A stretch of DNA of 64,000 nt from Leptospiraceae bacterium (GTDB taxonomy: Bacteria > Spirochaetota > Leptospiria > Leptospirales > Leptospiraceae). Below the pieces are notes generated by a model. The model was not told the origin of the DNA, searched no databases, and saw only the letters and a program-made list of their open reading frames with translations. The DNA lies in NCBI GenBank assembly GCA_024233835.1, contig JACKPC010000001.1, forward strand, positions 744,001 to 808,000, written 5' to 3'. Position numbers and translations under genes: made by a program. This document shows positions 8,822-17,499 of this stretch, in pieces; position 1 is the first letter of the stretch; every line of letters begins with the position of its first letter.

Positions 8822-9537
8822 TCGGTCAGTTCCTTATTATGTCTTTTTTTATCTAACCTGTGCTTTTGAGGCTTTATAGTAATATCGGTAATTACCAGTT
8901 CTTTTTTTCTCTCTATAATGAATTTTACTACATCTGCAATATCCTCAGGTAAAAGAAAGGTTTCTCTATCTTCAGATTCCTGAAAGTTTAATTCATCAAA
9001 AAAATGGGTCCTGGTAATATCCGGATGAATATTTACAACCCTGGTTCCCGTTTTTCGTACCTCTTCAAAAATCGACTGTCCGAAACTTGTTAAACCCGCC
9101 TTACTCGCCCCGTAGGCCGCTCCAATGGGAGAAGCTTTGAGTGCAGAAGTGGAAGAGATGTTTAGAATAAGTCCTGCATTTTCTTTGATTCGTCTCAGGC
9201 AAAGTCGGGTAAGTAAAATAGGAAGACAAAAATTAAGTTCTAAAAGTTTACGTAGTCTGTTATATTCGATTTCTTCGTGCAGACCTAAAGCTCCTATTCC
9301 GGCATTATTGACAAGCAGAGAGAGCTCTTTTTCTTCTTTCAAAATCGCTTCTACTTTCGGTTTCCAGTCTTTCTCCTCGCTTAAATCAGAAGAAACTGCT
9401 ACAAATTTATCGTGTTCTATTTGTTTGGGTTTCGTGTAACGAGATATACCATAAACTTTATAATCAAGTTCAAGAAGAAGTCGGCTTATCTCCAAACCTA
9501 TCCCGGAAGAAGCTCCTGTAACAATCGCTGATTTCAT
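8818..9537 (-). CDS. Short-chain dehydrogenase/reductase
   Basis: NAD(P)-dependent oxidoreductase of the classical SDR family. TGASSGIG at residues 7-14 is the cofactor-binding motif, NNAG is at 77-80, the catalytic serine is in NISSTSA (~129), and Tyr142/Lys146 are in AYGASKAGL. Arg33 after the second strand (ISRY) suggests NADPH preference. At 239 residues the length is normal. It sits between a radical SAM gene (1-base gap) and the TPR gene (4-base overlap). Substrate unknown. Confidence 0.9.
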   Translation of the reverse strand: MKSAIVTGASSGIGLEISRLLLELDYKVYGISRYTKPKQIEHDKFVAVSSDLSEEKDWKPKVEAILKEEKELSLLVNNAGIGALGLHEEIEYNRLRKLLELNFCLPILLTRLCLRRIKENAGLILNISSTSALKASPIGAAYGASKAGLTSFGQSIFEEVRKTGTRVVNIHPDITRTHFFDELNFQESEDRETFLLPEDIADVVKFIIERKKELVITDITIKPQKHRLDKKRHNKELTE

Positions 9538-9538
9538 A

Positions 9539-10516
9539 TCACATGCAAAGCTTTTCAGGAGGAATAAAGCGTAGAACGATTTCTTTTAAATAGTTCATCA
9601 TTGTATCCTGAAGTTCCTGTGGATAACTTGAAAAGCCTTCCCTTTTTTCGAAAGGAAAAAAAAGAATTTTTGAAGAATTCACCTCTTTCATATTACGTAA
9701 ATACTCCGAGTTTACCCGAAAAACACCGAGGCTTACATCTACCAGTTTATCTGAAGGCAGAGTCGATAGTGTTTCTATGATCATTTCAGAATATATTTTT
9801 TTCCAATCCGGCACATAGATAACCGGATCAAAACAGAGACGTACCTTCCAGCCCGTTTCTACAGCCTGACGAATGCTTTCCAGTCTTTTTTTTAAAGAAG
9901 GAGTTCTCTTTTCAATATTGCGTATAACTTCCTGGGGAGATAAAGTCCATGCCATTATCACATTCTCTATAGGTTCAATACCGGAAATTTGCTTAAAATT
10001 TGAGCTTTTCGTTCTGATTTCCAGAAGTAAATTTGGTCTCGTTCGAGCAAAGCGAATCCATTCCGAAGTATAAGGAATATAACGCTCCAGGGCTAAAAGG
10101 TCAGTATCATAAGAAATACAAAGAAAAACAGGGTACTCGGCGAGATGCTTATCTGTTTCTTTGAAGAAATCTTCTAAATTTACAAAAATTACTATATAAG
10201 AAGATTTATACATACCCTGAAGATAACAGTAAGCACAATTATAAATGCAATTCAGAATTAAAGAGTTATAAAAAAAGTGCTCGTGTCCGTAACTGTTGGA
10301 TAAATATGAACCCTTATAAAGAAAGTGATCTTTTTTTTGAGCGAGGATAAGCTTGGTAGATGTTTTTTGAACCTGAAAATCTTGCCTGGGACGGTTAAAG
10401 ACACTTTTATAATCATCCACAAGAATAATACCGGCATCAGGAAAACGCTTGAGTATGGATTTACTGAACTCATATTCCTGTGCCTCTTTTTCCAGATATA
10501 TATGTTCTACCCTCAT
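9539..10516 (-). CDS. Spore-photoproduct-lyase-like radical SAM protein
   Basis: Residues Cys90, Cys94 and Cys97 (LNCIYNCAYCYLQG) form the CX3CX2C cluster site at the same positions as in Geobacillus spore photoproduct lyase, and the overall plan and length (325) fit the SPL family. Non-sporulating bacteria carry such SPL-like proteins of unknown substrate. In the region aligned by eye with the SPL hydrogen-donor cysteine (TDIVGI-like stretch, here FLCISYDTDLLALE) the nearest cysteine is Cys133 and the expected position seems to be tyrosine, so a DNA-repair activity identical to SPL should not be assumed. First gene of a unit with the SDR and TPR genes. Confidence 0.8.
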   Translation of the reverse strand: MRVEHIYLEKEAQEYEFSKSILKRFPDAGIILVDDYKSVFNRPRQDFQVQKTSTKLILAQKKDHFLYKGSYLSNSYGHEHFFYNSLILNCIYNCAYCYLQGMYKSSYIVIFVNLEDFFKETDKHLAEYPVFLCISYDTDLLALERYIPYTSEWIRFARTRPNLLLEIRTKSSNFKQISGIEPIENVIMAWTLSPQEVIRNIEKRTPSLKKRLESIRQAVETGWKVRLCFDPVIYVPDWKKIYSEMIIETLSTLPSDKLVDVSLGVFRVNSEYLRNMKEVNSSKILFFPFEKREGFSSYPQELQDTMMNYLKEIVLRFIPPEKLCM

Positions 10517-10662
10517 CCACTTTCAATATCTCTTTCCCTTCCTTCTCTGTCCATGAGAAAAACAAAGTAAGAATAGAATTAAGACTTTGTTACAAAAAAT
10601 CTTGCTTTTACAGGAAGGAAATATTCTCTTTCTATTATATCCATACCCTATAGGAACTTTTT

Positions 10663-11892
10663 ATGACTGAAGCTTTTATTATTGATGCTATTCGTACACC
10701 AAGAGCAAGGGGGAATAAACGGGGCTCTTTAAATTCGGTTCACCCTCAGGAATTAGTGGCCGGACTCTTAAGAGAATTACCGAAAAGAACAGCCCTTAAC
10801 CTGAAAGAAGTAGATGATGTTATCCTGGGTTGTGTTACCCAGGTAGGAGACCAGGCGGCCTGCATCGCCCGGTATGCAGTAATGGCTGCTGAATGGCCGA
10901 TTGAAGTTCCGGGTTATACAGTAAATCGTTTCTGCGGTTCCGGTTTACAGGCGGTAAATGACGCCGCCTCTTTTATTAAGGCCGGTGCATTTGATCTGGT
11001 TGTAGCCGGAGGAGTCGAATCCATGAGCCGGGTAAAAATGTTTTCCGATCTGGGTTCAGATGAAGAAAACCCGGAAACCATGATGAGTATCGGTAATCCT
11101 AAAATTGCAGAGAAATACAACCTTGTTCCTCAGGGGATTTCGGCTGATATCATTGCCACCAAATACAATATCAGCAGGGAAGAAATCGATCGTTTCGCAG
11201 CTTCCTCCCAAATAAAAGCTCAGAATGCGATTCAAAATGGGTATTTTAAAAATAGTATTATTCCGGTAAAGCGAGATGACGGAGTTCTTGTTTCTGAAGA
11301 TGAATACCCCAATCCCAAATGGACTTTTGAATTTCTGTCCAAAATGCCTGCAATGTTCAAAGGAGCCGGAGAGAAATATTTTGACAAAATGGCTTTAAAG
11401 ACATACCCTGAACTCGGACAAATTATTCATGTACATGGCGGAGGAAATGCTTCCGGTGTGGTGGATGGAGCCGGGATTGTTCTTTTAGCTTCTGAAAAAG
11501 CTGTAAAGGAAAAAGGCCTGAAGCCGAGAGCTAAAATTGTGTCTATGGCTGTTTCGGGAGAAGAACCTACTATCATGCTAACGGGGCCGGTTTCCGCTTC
11601 AAAGAAAGCTCTTAACAAAGCAAATTTGACTGTTGCTGATATAGATCTCTGGGAGATTAACGAAGCCTTTGCTGCGGTTCCACTGTATGTTCAAAAACAG
11701 TTAAACATTCCTCTTGAAAAAATTAATGTGAATGGTGGTTCTATTGCCCTCGGTCATCCGTTAGGAGGAACCGGAGCAATTTTAACCGGTACAGCTGTAG
11801 ATGAACTGGAACGGAGAAAGGCCCGTTATGCCCTGATTACACTTTGTATTGGTGGAGGAATGGGAATTGCTACAATCATTGAAAGGGTATGA
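10663..11892 (+). CDS. Acetyl-CoA acetyltransferase / 3-ketoacyl-CoA thiolase
   Basis: Thiolase that condenses or cleaves acyl-CoA units in fatty-acid oxidation or acetoacetyl-CoA metabolism. The nucleophile is Cys91 in [12 protein letters not shown]; the conserved WEINEAFA, the histidine-bearing [15 protein letters not shown] and the second catalytic cysteine in [11 protein letters not shown] are all present. Length 409 is normal for the degradative/biosynthetic thiolases; substrate chain length cannot be decided. The stop overlaps the ATG of the next gene (ATGA). Confidence 0.93.
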   Translation: MTEAFIIDAIRTPRARGNKRGSLNSVHPQELVAGLLRELPKRTALNLKEVDDVILGCVTQVGDQAACIARYAVMAAEWPIEVPGYTVNRFCGSGLQAVNDAASFIKAGAFDLVVAGGVESMSRVKMFSDLGSDEENPETMMSIGNPKIAEKYNLVPQGISADIIATKYNISREEIDRFAASSQIKAQNAIQNGYFKNSIIPVKRDDGVLVSEDEYPNPKWTFEFLSKMPAMFKGAGEKYFDKMALKTYPELGQIIHVHGGGNASGVVDGAGIVLLASEKAVKEKGLKPRAKIVSMAVSGEEPTIMLTGPVSASKKALNKANLTVADIDLWEINEAFAAVPLYVQKQLNIPLEKINVNGGSIALGHPLGGTGAILTGTAVDELERRKARYALITLCIGGGMGIATIIERV

Positions 11893-12929
11893 ATAAATTA
11901 ATTTTTAGTCTATTAATTTATTCTACATTAAGTTGTTCTAATGCAGGATATTTTATGAATGAAAAGAAACCCCATCATCGGAAAGATGGCTTTGTAAATC
12001 CTTACCCTACGTATAAGGAGCATAATTTTTCTGATTTCTTAAAATGGAGGTGGAATCGGGGTTCTGAACTGGAAAAGGTAATTGATCCAAAGAATTACAA
12101 GTTCAGCTATGTGGAAAATAATGCAGAAGAAATTCGGAAAAACACGAATAAGTTTTCTGTTACCTGGATAGGTCATGCTACAAGTCTCATTCAATTGGAT
12201 GGTAAGAATATCCTGACAGATCCTATCTGGTCGGAACGTTGTTCTCCCCTGAGTTTTGTAGGTCCGAAGCGTTATGTGAAGCCTGGCATCGAAATGAAAA
12301 ATCTCCCCCGGATTCACTTTGTCCTTATTAGCCATAATCACTATGACCATATGGATCTTCCCAGTTTAAAAGAATTAAATAAACGTTTTTCACCTACTTT
12401 TATTGTGGGTTTAAAGAATAAGCAATTCTTAGAATCAAATGGAATTCAAAATGTTATAGAACTGGATTGGTGGGACCATGTTTTTCGTGATGGGCTACGA
12501 ATACATTTTACTCCAACTCAGCATTTCAGTGCGAGAGGACTTCTGGATAGGAACGAAACCCTGTGGGGTAGCTTTATCATAGAAGGTCAAGAAAATACCT
12601 TTTACTTTGCAGGTGATACCGCTTATTTTCCGGGCTTTAAAGAAATCGCAGAAAAGTTTCCCCGTATAGATCTGGCTATTTTACCCATCGGAGCTTATGA
12701 ACCACGCTGGTTTATGTCTCCGGTACACATGGATCCCGCAGGGGCTGTACTTGCCTTTATGGATTTGAAAGCTAAATATTTACTCCCTATGCATTATCAG
12801 ACTTTCGTGTTAACGGATGAACCTCTTGATGAACCTTTAAAACTCTGTAAAAAAGAATACGAGGCAAAACAACTTCCACCAAATCATCTCCTTCCTTTAA
12901 AAATTGGAGAGACTTATTTTTTTAGGTAG
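11889..12929 (+). CDS. Metallo-beta-lactamase-fold lipoprotein, NAPE-PLD/UlaG-like hydrolase
   Basis: The N-terminus has a lipoprotein signal with lipobox STLSC (Cys16). The metal site motif SHNHYDHMD (HxHxDH), the opening [22 protein letters not shown] (seen as WIGHATSL and ILTDPIW), [11 protein letters not shown] and a final PMHYQTF are those of the family that includes N-acylphosphatidylethanolamine phospholipase D. Likely a membrane-anchored phosphodiesterase or lactonase; substrate unknown. Start overlaps the thiolase stop by four bases, so the two are cotranscribed. Confidence 0.85.
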   Translation: MNKLIFSLLIYSTLSCSNAGYFMNEKKPHHRKDGFVNPYPTYKEHNFSDFLKWRWNRGSELEKVIDPKNYKFSYVENNAEEIRKNTNKFSVTWIGHATSLIQLDGKNILTDPIWSERCSPLSFVGPKRYVKPGIEMKNLPRIHFVLISHNHYDHMDLPSLKELNKRFSPTFIVGLKNKQFLESNGIQNVIELDWWDHVFRDGLRIHFTPTQHFSARGLLDRNETLWGSFIIEGQENTFYFAGDTAYFPGFKEIAEKFPRIDLAILPIGAYEPRWFMSPVHMDPAGAVLAFMDLKAKYLLPMHYQTFVLTDEPLDEPLKLCKKEYEAKQLPPNHLLPLKIGETYFFR

Positions 12930-12998
12930 GACTTAAGTCTTCAGTTCCCACTTTGCCCGCTCAAGGGAGTGGCAAGGATTGGAAATAGATTATTTATT

Positions 12999-13140
12999 TT
13001 ATTTTCTGTTTTTCAAAGACTCCGGGTTTCTTCTGTCGTGCCAGACAGCAACTATCGAAATCAGGGTTTCTTTGAGAACATAGTAGAGGGAGAAAGGAAA
13101 ACGCTTTAGTCTTGTTTTCTTTACAGTAGGAGATGCATTG
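12999..13140 (-). pseudogene. C-terminal remnant of a ParE/RelE-type toxin gene
   Basis: Reading the minus strand to the TAA at 12999-13001 gives SPTVKKTRLKRFPFSLYYVL, followed by ISIVAVWHDRRNPESLKNRK. The RFPF-YY and AVWHDRRNP elements are hallmarks of the C-terminal half of ParE toxins. The N-terminal half and any antitoxin are absent, so this is a fragment. Confidence 0.65.
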
Positions 13141-13167
13141 CTATGCGTTTCAACAGTGCTCTCTCCC

Positions 13168-13228
13168 CTTCGGTTACTGAGTGAAATTTATTGCTTTTGC
13201 AATAAATTTAGTATCGAAGCACCGAAGT
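13168..13228. repeat. Nested inverted repeat (REP-like)
   Basis: A perfect 11-bp stem AAATTTATTGC (13184-13194) / GCAATAAATTT (13199-13209) closes a TTTT loop, and outer arms CTTCGGT / ACCGAAG enclose it. The flanks share the CGAAG-ACCGAAG words seen in other intergenic repeats of this window (16.1 kb, 23.2 kb). Confidence 0.55.
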
Positions 13229-13338
13229 GACTTGACGGCATGGTCGAAGAAGAGAAATGCTTGGGTTGGTGATATTTACTATATAATTTCGTATTAAGGA
13301 AAAAAGTAAATTAAAATTTCGTAAATACGTAAAATTTT

Positions 13339-13668
13339 ATGAAAAAAGAAAATTATAAAAAATTGCTCTCTTACTTGGGAATGAAGCAGGTTGAGTTCTC
13401 TGAAAAGTTTGGAATAGGAAATTCTACCCTCAGCGATATTATTAACGGAAAAATCAAATACCTTCCAACAGAGCTTATCTTTCGCTTAAATAAAGAATAT
13501 AATATCAGTGTAGACTGGCTTTTATACGAAAAAGGAAATATGATAGAGGTCAATAGTGATAAAACTCTTTCAATGGATGAAGCAGGTCTCATTTCTGAAG
13601 TAAGAGAAAATCCAAAACTTCTCGGTATACTAAAAGAAATAGTGAATACCTTGAAGAAAAATTTGTAA
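13339..13668 (+). CDS. XRE-family helix-turn-helix regulator
   Basis: 109 residues. Residues 5-63 form a Cro/CI-type HTH domain: KKLLSYLGMKQVEFSEKFGI, then STLSDIINGKIKYLPTELIF as the recognition helix and scaffold, ending with NISVDWLLYEKG, a sequence typical of phage-type repressors. The C-terminal ~40 residues are helical and of unknown role. The upstream AT-rich region (13270-13338) could hold its own operator. It neighbours a ParE remnant, so it may be what is left of a mobile or toxin-antitoxin locus. Confidence 0.85.
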   Translation: MKKENYKKLLSYLGMKQVEFSEKFGIGNSTLSDIINGKIKYLPTELIFRLNKEYNISVDWLLYEKGNMIEVNSDKTLSMDEAGLISEVRENPKLLGILKEIVNTLKKNL

Positions 13669-13794
13669 TGACTATTACATGTCTTATTTCTAATATTTTA
13701 CTTTTTTCCTGTAATAAAACCTTTATTTTGCTACAGATTTTCTACTTGGCAGGATAAAAATTAATTAGTTTTCTGGCAGAAACCGGATATTATT

Positions 13795-14508
13795 ATGAAA
13801 AAACTTTTTTCTTTATTTTCTTTACTATTTATTATTTCCTGTAGCTCTATTCTCGAAAAACCCTCTGATTCAAGCTTTCAAAATGATATGAGTTTTTCCC
13901 ATTCAAAGAGTATGGGTTCAGAGCCGTATGGTCTTCCTTTTCCTCCTCCGAGGGGTTATAGTCTTGAGGTACTAAACCGCAGCAAGTTCAAGGATTTTAA
14001 GAGATTTTCTGAACTCAGTGATAAGTTAAAATCCGTCTTAAATGCGAAGGGCTATTCGGACTTATACTATTACACCGTTCCGGGTGGATTTGCTATCATG
14101 ACCAGTGTGGAGCAAATTGATTCTGAAGCCAAACCCTTACAAAATTTGCGTTTTCGCTGGAGTGAAAAAAATGCACCGAGAGAAATACATTCTCTCAAGG
14201 ATTATTTTAAAGCTTTATTCAAAGCAAATAAAGGGAATTATAGATTGTTCCTGTTCATCGTATCAGATAAAGCTTTTTCTGCCGGTTCCAAGCCCATGAC
14301 GAAAGAATATGCAGAACAAATTCAGCAATCCGGGACAAACTCCCTTCCCGATAAAGTTTCGGACAGTAAACTTGGCTCAAAACATAAAGTTTCGGTTCTG
14401 GTGTATACTTTTCGTAAACCCAACCCGGATGAAGAAATGAAGCTGGATGCAAGTATCCCGGCAAGAGCTCATTTGAAAAGTGCGGGTCTACTTTCAGAAC
14501 TTGAATAG
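13795..14508 (+). CDS. Hypothetical lipoprotein
   Basis: The signal peptide MKKLFSLFSLLFIISCSS has a lipobox ending at Cys16. The 237-residue product then shows mixed alpha/beta character with PGGFAIMTSVEQI near residue 95 and the segment FLFIVSDKAFSAG near 150. No family recognised; the middle resembles small secreted beta-rich domains only in general character. Nine bases separate it from the next membrane-protein gene, suggesting an operon with 14517-14957 and the broken SUMF1 gene that follows. Confidence 0.75.
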   Translation: MKKLFSLFSLLFIISCSSILEKPSDSSFQNDMSFSHSKSMGSEPYGLPFPPPRGYSLEVLNRSKFKDFKRFSELSDKLKSVLNAKGYSDLYYYTVPGGFAIMTSVEQIDSEAKPLQNLRFRWSEKNAPREIHSLKDYFKALFKANKGNYRLFLFIVSDKAFSAGSKPMTKEYAEQIQQSGTNSLPDKVSDSKLGSKHKVSVLVYTFRKPNPDEEMKLDASIPARAHLKSAGLLSELE

Positions 14509-14516
14509 GAGAGAAA

Positions 14517-14957
14517 ATGAAGAAGTTAATAGACGTTCGTAAAACATTAGGAATTTTATGGTATGTAGCTCTGCTTATCCTTGTAGTGATTTTTTCCATT
14601 CAGGTGCAGACAAATAAATATGGCAACAAATATAACCTGGTGATTGAATGGCTCACGGCCAATGTGTTGCCTACAATTTCCATCATCACAACCGCCTGGG
14701 TAGCTGACTTTATCAAGAAAACAGACGAAGAACAAAGCATAGGGATTTTTCAATACCGTGTGGTTCTTATATTTTCTTTGATGTATCTTTTTCTGTTGTT
14801 TTTCCCGGTTTTATTCTCTCCCTTCTTCGAGGCAGATACGACACCTATCGAACTTCTGGCCAAGATGAAAGTATTCCTGATTCCTTTTCAGGGGCTTTTG
14901 GATGCTTTTATCACGTTTATTTTTGTAACGAAAACTGAAAAAAAGGAAGAGGCATAA
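14517..14957 (+). CDS. Hypothetical four-helix membrane protein
   Basis: 146 residues with about four hydrophobic helices: LWYVALLILVVIFSIQV (residues ~16-32), VLPTISIITTAWVADF (~49-64), VVLIFSLMYLFLLFFPVLF (~82-100) and a last FLIPFQGLLDAFITFIFV (~117-134). The tail is short and charged (KTEKKEEA). A GGAGAG Shine-Dalgarno precedes the ATG. No family recognised. Lies between a lipoprotein gene and a SUMF1-domain gene with one base between its stop and the next start, so the three probably form one unit. Confidence 0.7.
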   Translation: MKKLIDVRKTLGILWYVALLILVVIFSIQVQTNKYGNKYNLVIEWLTANVLPTISIITTAWVADFIKKTDEEQSIGIFQYRVVLIFSLMYLFLLFFPVLFSPFFEADTTPIELLAKMKVFLIPFQGLLDAFITFIFVTKTEKKEEA

Positions 14958-14958
14958 G

Positions 14959-16035
14959 TTGAAAAAGACTGTACTGTTTTTCTTAAGTGTATTCATCGGA
15001 ATCGGTGGTGGGCTGGTCTTTTCGTAACAGTCGGGATCAGAAACCCTATATAAAAATGGAGGATGAGAGCTTTGGTAAACTACCTCTTTCCCTGGGGAAG
15101 AAAAGTCCTTTAGACGCGGTTGCCGGAATCTTCGCCGGGGATAAAACTACAGAAAAAATTCAGCCTGAAGAAGAAGCAAAACCGGAGAAAACAGAAAACA
15201 AAGACACTGTAGAAAAAAGCTTTTCCTACAGTCCTGCACACTTTGAACCTTTACCCAAAGGTAAACCCAAAACCTTCACGAACTCTATCGGAATGAAGTT
15301 TAATCTGCTACCTGCCGGAGAGTTCGACATGGGCTGCTCGAAAGAGGATAGCTCCTGTGGAAGTGATGAAAGTCCGGCTCACAGGGTGAAACTGAGCAAT
15401 GCTTTTTACATGGGAGTCCATGAAGTGACCCAGAAACAATGGAGAGATGTCATGGGAAAAAATCCCAGTTACTTTGTAGGGGCGGATTGTAATTCGCCCA
15501 ATGGTTGTGATAACAATCCGGTGGAAAATGTTAGCTGGAATGATGTGCAGGAGTTTATCAAGAAGCTAAACGTAAGGAAGGGTCGCGACCCTTCCCGACA
15601 GGAGGCTCGCCTTCAATACCGCCTGCCAACAGAAGCGGAGTGGGAGTATGCCGCCCGTGCCGGGAAAAATACCCGGTACTACTGGGGGGATGACAGGATT
15701 GAGGACTATGCCTGGTATACTAGTAATTCAAATAGCGAAACGCATCCGGTAGGACAAAAAAAAACAATGCTTTCGGACTGTTTGATATGAGTGGTAATGT
15801 CCGGGAATGGGTGGAGGATTGTTATGATGATGGTTATTACAAACAATTTGAGAATCAGGTAGCCATAGATCCTTTAAATAAAAATCAAGGACAATGTAGG
15901 CGCAGTCTGCGTGGTGGTTCCTGGAACTTCGTTGATGGTCTCCTTACCGCGTCCTTTCGGTACGACGACGGTTCGGACCGCCAGACCTACGCTGTCGGCT
16001 TTCGTCTTGTGGCTTTTCCGGCTTCTCCGGACTGA
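14959..16035 (+). pseudogene. SUMF1/formylglycine-generating-enzyme-like gene with two frameshifts
   Basis: A TTG at 14959 (GAGG ahead) begins a signal peptide KKTVLFFLSVFIGIGGGLVF that stops at TAA 15025. The mature protein continues one frame over (RNSRDQKPYIKMEDES), needing one base less at a TTTT run (15019-15022). It carries a clear SUMF1 domain (MKFNLLPAGEFDMGC, PVENVSWNDVQEFI, RLPTEAEWEYAARAG) until a run of nine A (15756-15764) where the frame ends at 15790. From 15787 the rest (MSGNVREWVEDCYDDGYY, LRGGSWNF, VGFRLVAF) is in the -1 frame. One added A or a -1 ribosomal slip on A-AAA-AAA would restore it. Decay, phase variation and sequencing error all remain possible. Confidence 0.75.
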
Positions 16036-16077
16036 GTTCCTGAAGACCTGGAGCGAAGCTCTGAGTACCTGGGAGGT

Positions 16078-16146
16078 TCTCTCTTAAGGTGATGCTTATG
16101 GTTCGATACGCTTTGCTACTCACCAACCGTATCACCTTAAGAGAGA
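16078..16146. repeat. Perfect 16-bp inverted repeat in an intergenic element
   Basis: TCTCTCTTAAGGTGAT (16078-16093) and ATCACCTTAAGAGAGA (16131-16146) pair perfectly around a 37-base loop. The flank continues into GTAGCCGAAGGGTAGCAAGC (16151-16170), a word shared with the intergenic element at 23.2 kb. No terminal U-tract and no coding frame; likely a small dispersed palindromic repeat. Confidence 0.65.
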
Positions 16147-16243
16147 TGGATGCATCAGTAGCCGAAGGGTAGCAAGCGGATTTCGAAATTTTTTAATAGG
16201 ATGTTGGCTTACAAGAAATGTCTAAAATAAAAGGAGTGAAACT

Positions 16244-16381
16244 ATGAATCATAATGAAATATTTTTTTATATAGCTTATACAGTGGCTATTTTTGGAGGA
16301 GCGTATATATCTATCAGTGCTTTTCTACGTTTAATCAATAAGCGCTTTGATATCCTTGAAAAAAAACTGGATGAAAGATAA
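16244..16381 (+). CDS. Small single-helix membrane protein
   Basis: 45 residues (MNHNEIFFYIAYTVAIFGGA ... KRFDILEKKLDER): an N-terminal membrane helix covering about residues 7-30 and a charged helical tail with coiled-coil spacing. An AAGGAG Shine-Dalgarno at 16231-16236 is placed seven bases before the ATG, strong support for translation. Its last 11 bases overlap the start of the next small gene. No family recognised. Confidence 0.6.
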   Translation: MNHNEIFFYIAYTVAIFGGAYISISAFLRLINKRFDILEKKLDER

Positions 16382-16550
16382 CACGATAGATAAAATACTA
16401 TTTGCCTTAGGTCTCTCAATAATTGCTTTAACAATAAAGCTCGGCACCTTATACAGCAAACAAGCAAAAGCCTATTTGGAGATTGTAATGTACGTGATCG
16501 GATTTATTTCGGGAATATTAACAATTCTTGAATTTCTTAGAAGAAAGTGA
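16371..16550 (+). CDS. Small two-helix membrane protein overlapping the previous gene
   Basis: 59 residues beginning MKDNTIDKILFALGLSIIAL, with a first membrane helix (~8-25) and a second (~39-55, IVMYVIGFISGILTILEF), ending in LRRK. The ATG at 16371 lies within the last codons of the upstream small gene (ATGAAAGATAA), a translational-coupling arrangement. A longer form from an in-frame ATA at 16347 is less likely. Function unknown; the pair resembles small holin-like or stress membrane peptides only in general form. Confidence 0.55.
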   Translation: MKDNTIDKILFALGLSIIALTIKLGTLYSKQAKAYLEIVMYVIGFISGILTILEFLRRK

Positions 16551-16718
16551 GTGACTTGCTTTCTGAACCTCTGGCTTTTGCCTCGTTCTTTCTTTACAGC
16601 TCAAAGGTATGCTGGATGGCTACAGGTAAACAGGTATTGTTATCCTTTCTTCTATTCAGAAGACAAAAACGGATGTAAAAAAACTTGCTATTTGATAAAC
16701 ATAGATTATAATTGCCTT

Positions 16719-16931
16719 ATGGAATCGCTAAATTATCCATTGAGTAATATACAGTTGGAACTTTTGAAATTATTCTCAAATGATGTTAAAGAGGAAGACT
16801 TGATTCAGATTAAGAAAATAATATCCACTTACTTTGCGAACAAAGCGATTGAGTCTGCGGATAGTATTTGGGAAAATATTGATACTGAAAAACTTCTAAA
16901 TTCTCATTTAAGAACAGAATATAAAAAATAA
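16719..16931 (+). CDS. Antitoxin-like protein of a PIN toxin-antitoxin pair
   Basis: 70 residues: LSNIQLELLKLFSNDVKEED, then IKKIISTYFANKAIESADSI and the tail SHLRTEYKK. This pattern (LQLELLKLFS...EEDL...I...YF..KA...AD...W, ending LLN-H-RT-YK) is that of small antitoxins encoded just before PIN-domain toxins in many Bacteroidetes and other bacteria. The ATG at 16719 is preferred over upstream starts because similarity begins there. Two bases later the remnant of its PIN toxin starts. The antitoxin appears intact while the toxin does not. Confidence 0.7.
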   Translation: MESLNYPLSNIQLELLKLFSNDVKEEDLIQIKKIISTYFANKAIESADSIWENIDTEKLLNSHLRTEYKK

Positions 16932-16933
16932 TT

Positions 16934-17241
16934 TTGAAAGTTGTTATTGATACAAATGTCTTACTGGTTTCCATATCCAGTCGCTCCAAAGAACATTGGT
17001 TTCAGGCTATATAATGAAAACCCTGGAGAATCTTCCAAATGTAGAATTCATAACTACCTATTATAAATGGAATCTGATCAAAGAGGATTATGATGATAAT
17101 AAGTTTGTAGATTGTGCTATAGCTTCTAATGCAAATTATCTTGTATTCCAGGATAAGCATTTCAATGTATTAAAGCAAATTGATTTTCCTAAAATTCATT
17201 TGATTAGTATTGATAAATTTAAAAACTTACTAAACGTTTAA
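16934..17241 (+). pseudogene. PIN-domain toxin gene with internal deletion
   Basis: From TTG 16934 the frame reads KVVIDTNVLLVSISSRSKEH, the PIN N-terminus with its first catalytic Asp, and stops at 17010. The C-terminal half follows in another frame: LENLPNVEFITTYYKWNLI, then DNKFVDCAIASNANYLVFQD and DKHFNVLKQIDFPKI. About 50 central residues, including the middle acidic residue, are missing. The product cannot be an active nuclease. Confidence 0.75.
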
Positions 17242-17359
17242 TGAAAAAACAAAGCTCATCAAGCTTCTAAAATCAGAACAACATTCCCCCTGCTATAAAC
17301 CACAAAATAAACCCCAAAAACCACTTGCATTTAAGCGAAAAATCCACAGTCTGGAACTT

Positions 17360-17443
17360 ATGTCAGAGAATGTCCGTCATATTCTTTCCTTATCCGGTGG
17401 TAAGGACTCTACCACCCTCGCTATGAAGAGTTCAGTGCCTTAA
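17360..17443 (+). pseudogene. 5' fragment of a PAPS-reductase-family (PP-loop) gene
   Basis: 27 codons: MSENVRHILSLSGGKDSTTL then AMKSSVP and stop. SGGKDS is the PP-loop that binds ATP in phosphoadenylylsulfate-reductase-like enzymes, and the lead-in HILSLSGGKDST is characteristic of that family's first strand. Nothing of the remaining gene follows, so this is a truncated remnant. Confidence 0.6.
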
Positions 17444-17499
17444 GTTCGGCTATCACGACCGCTCCTTACACTTGCTACTATACCTCATAGTATAATCTC

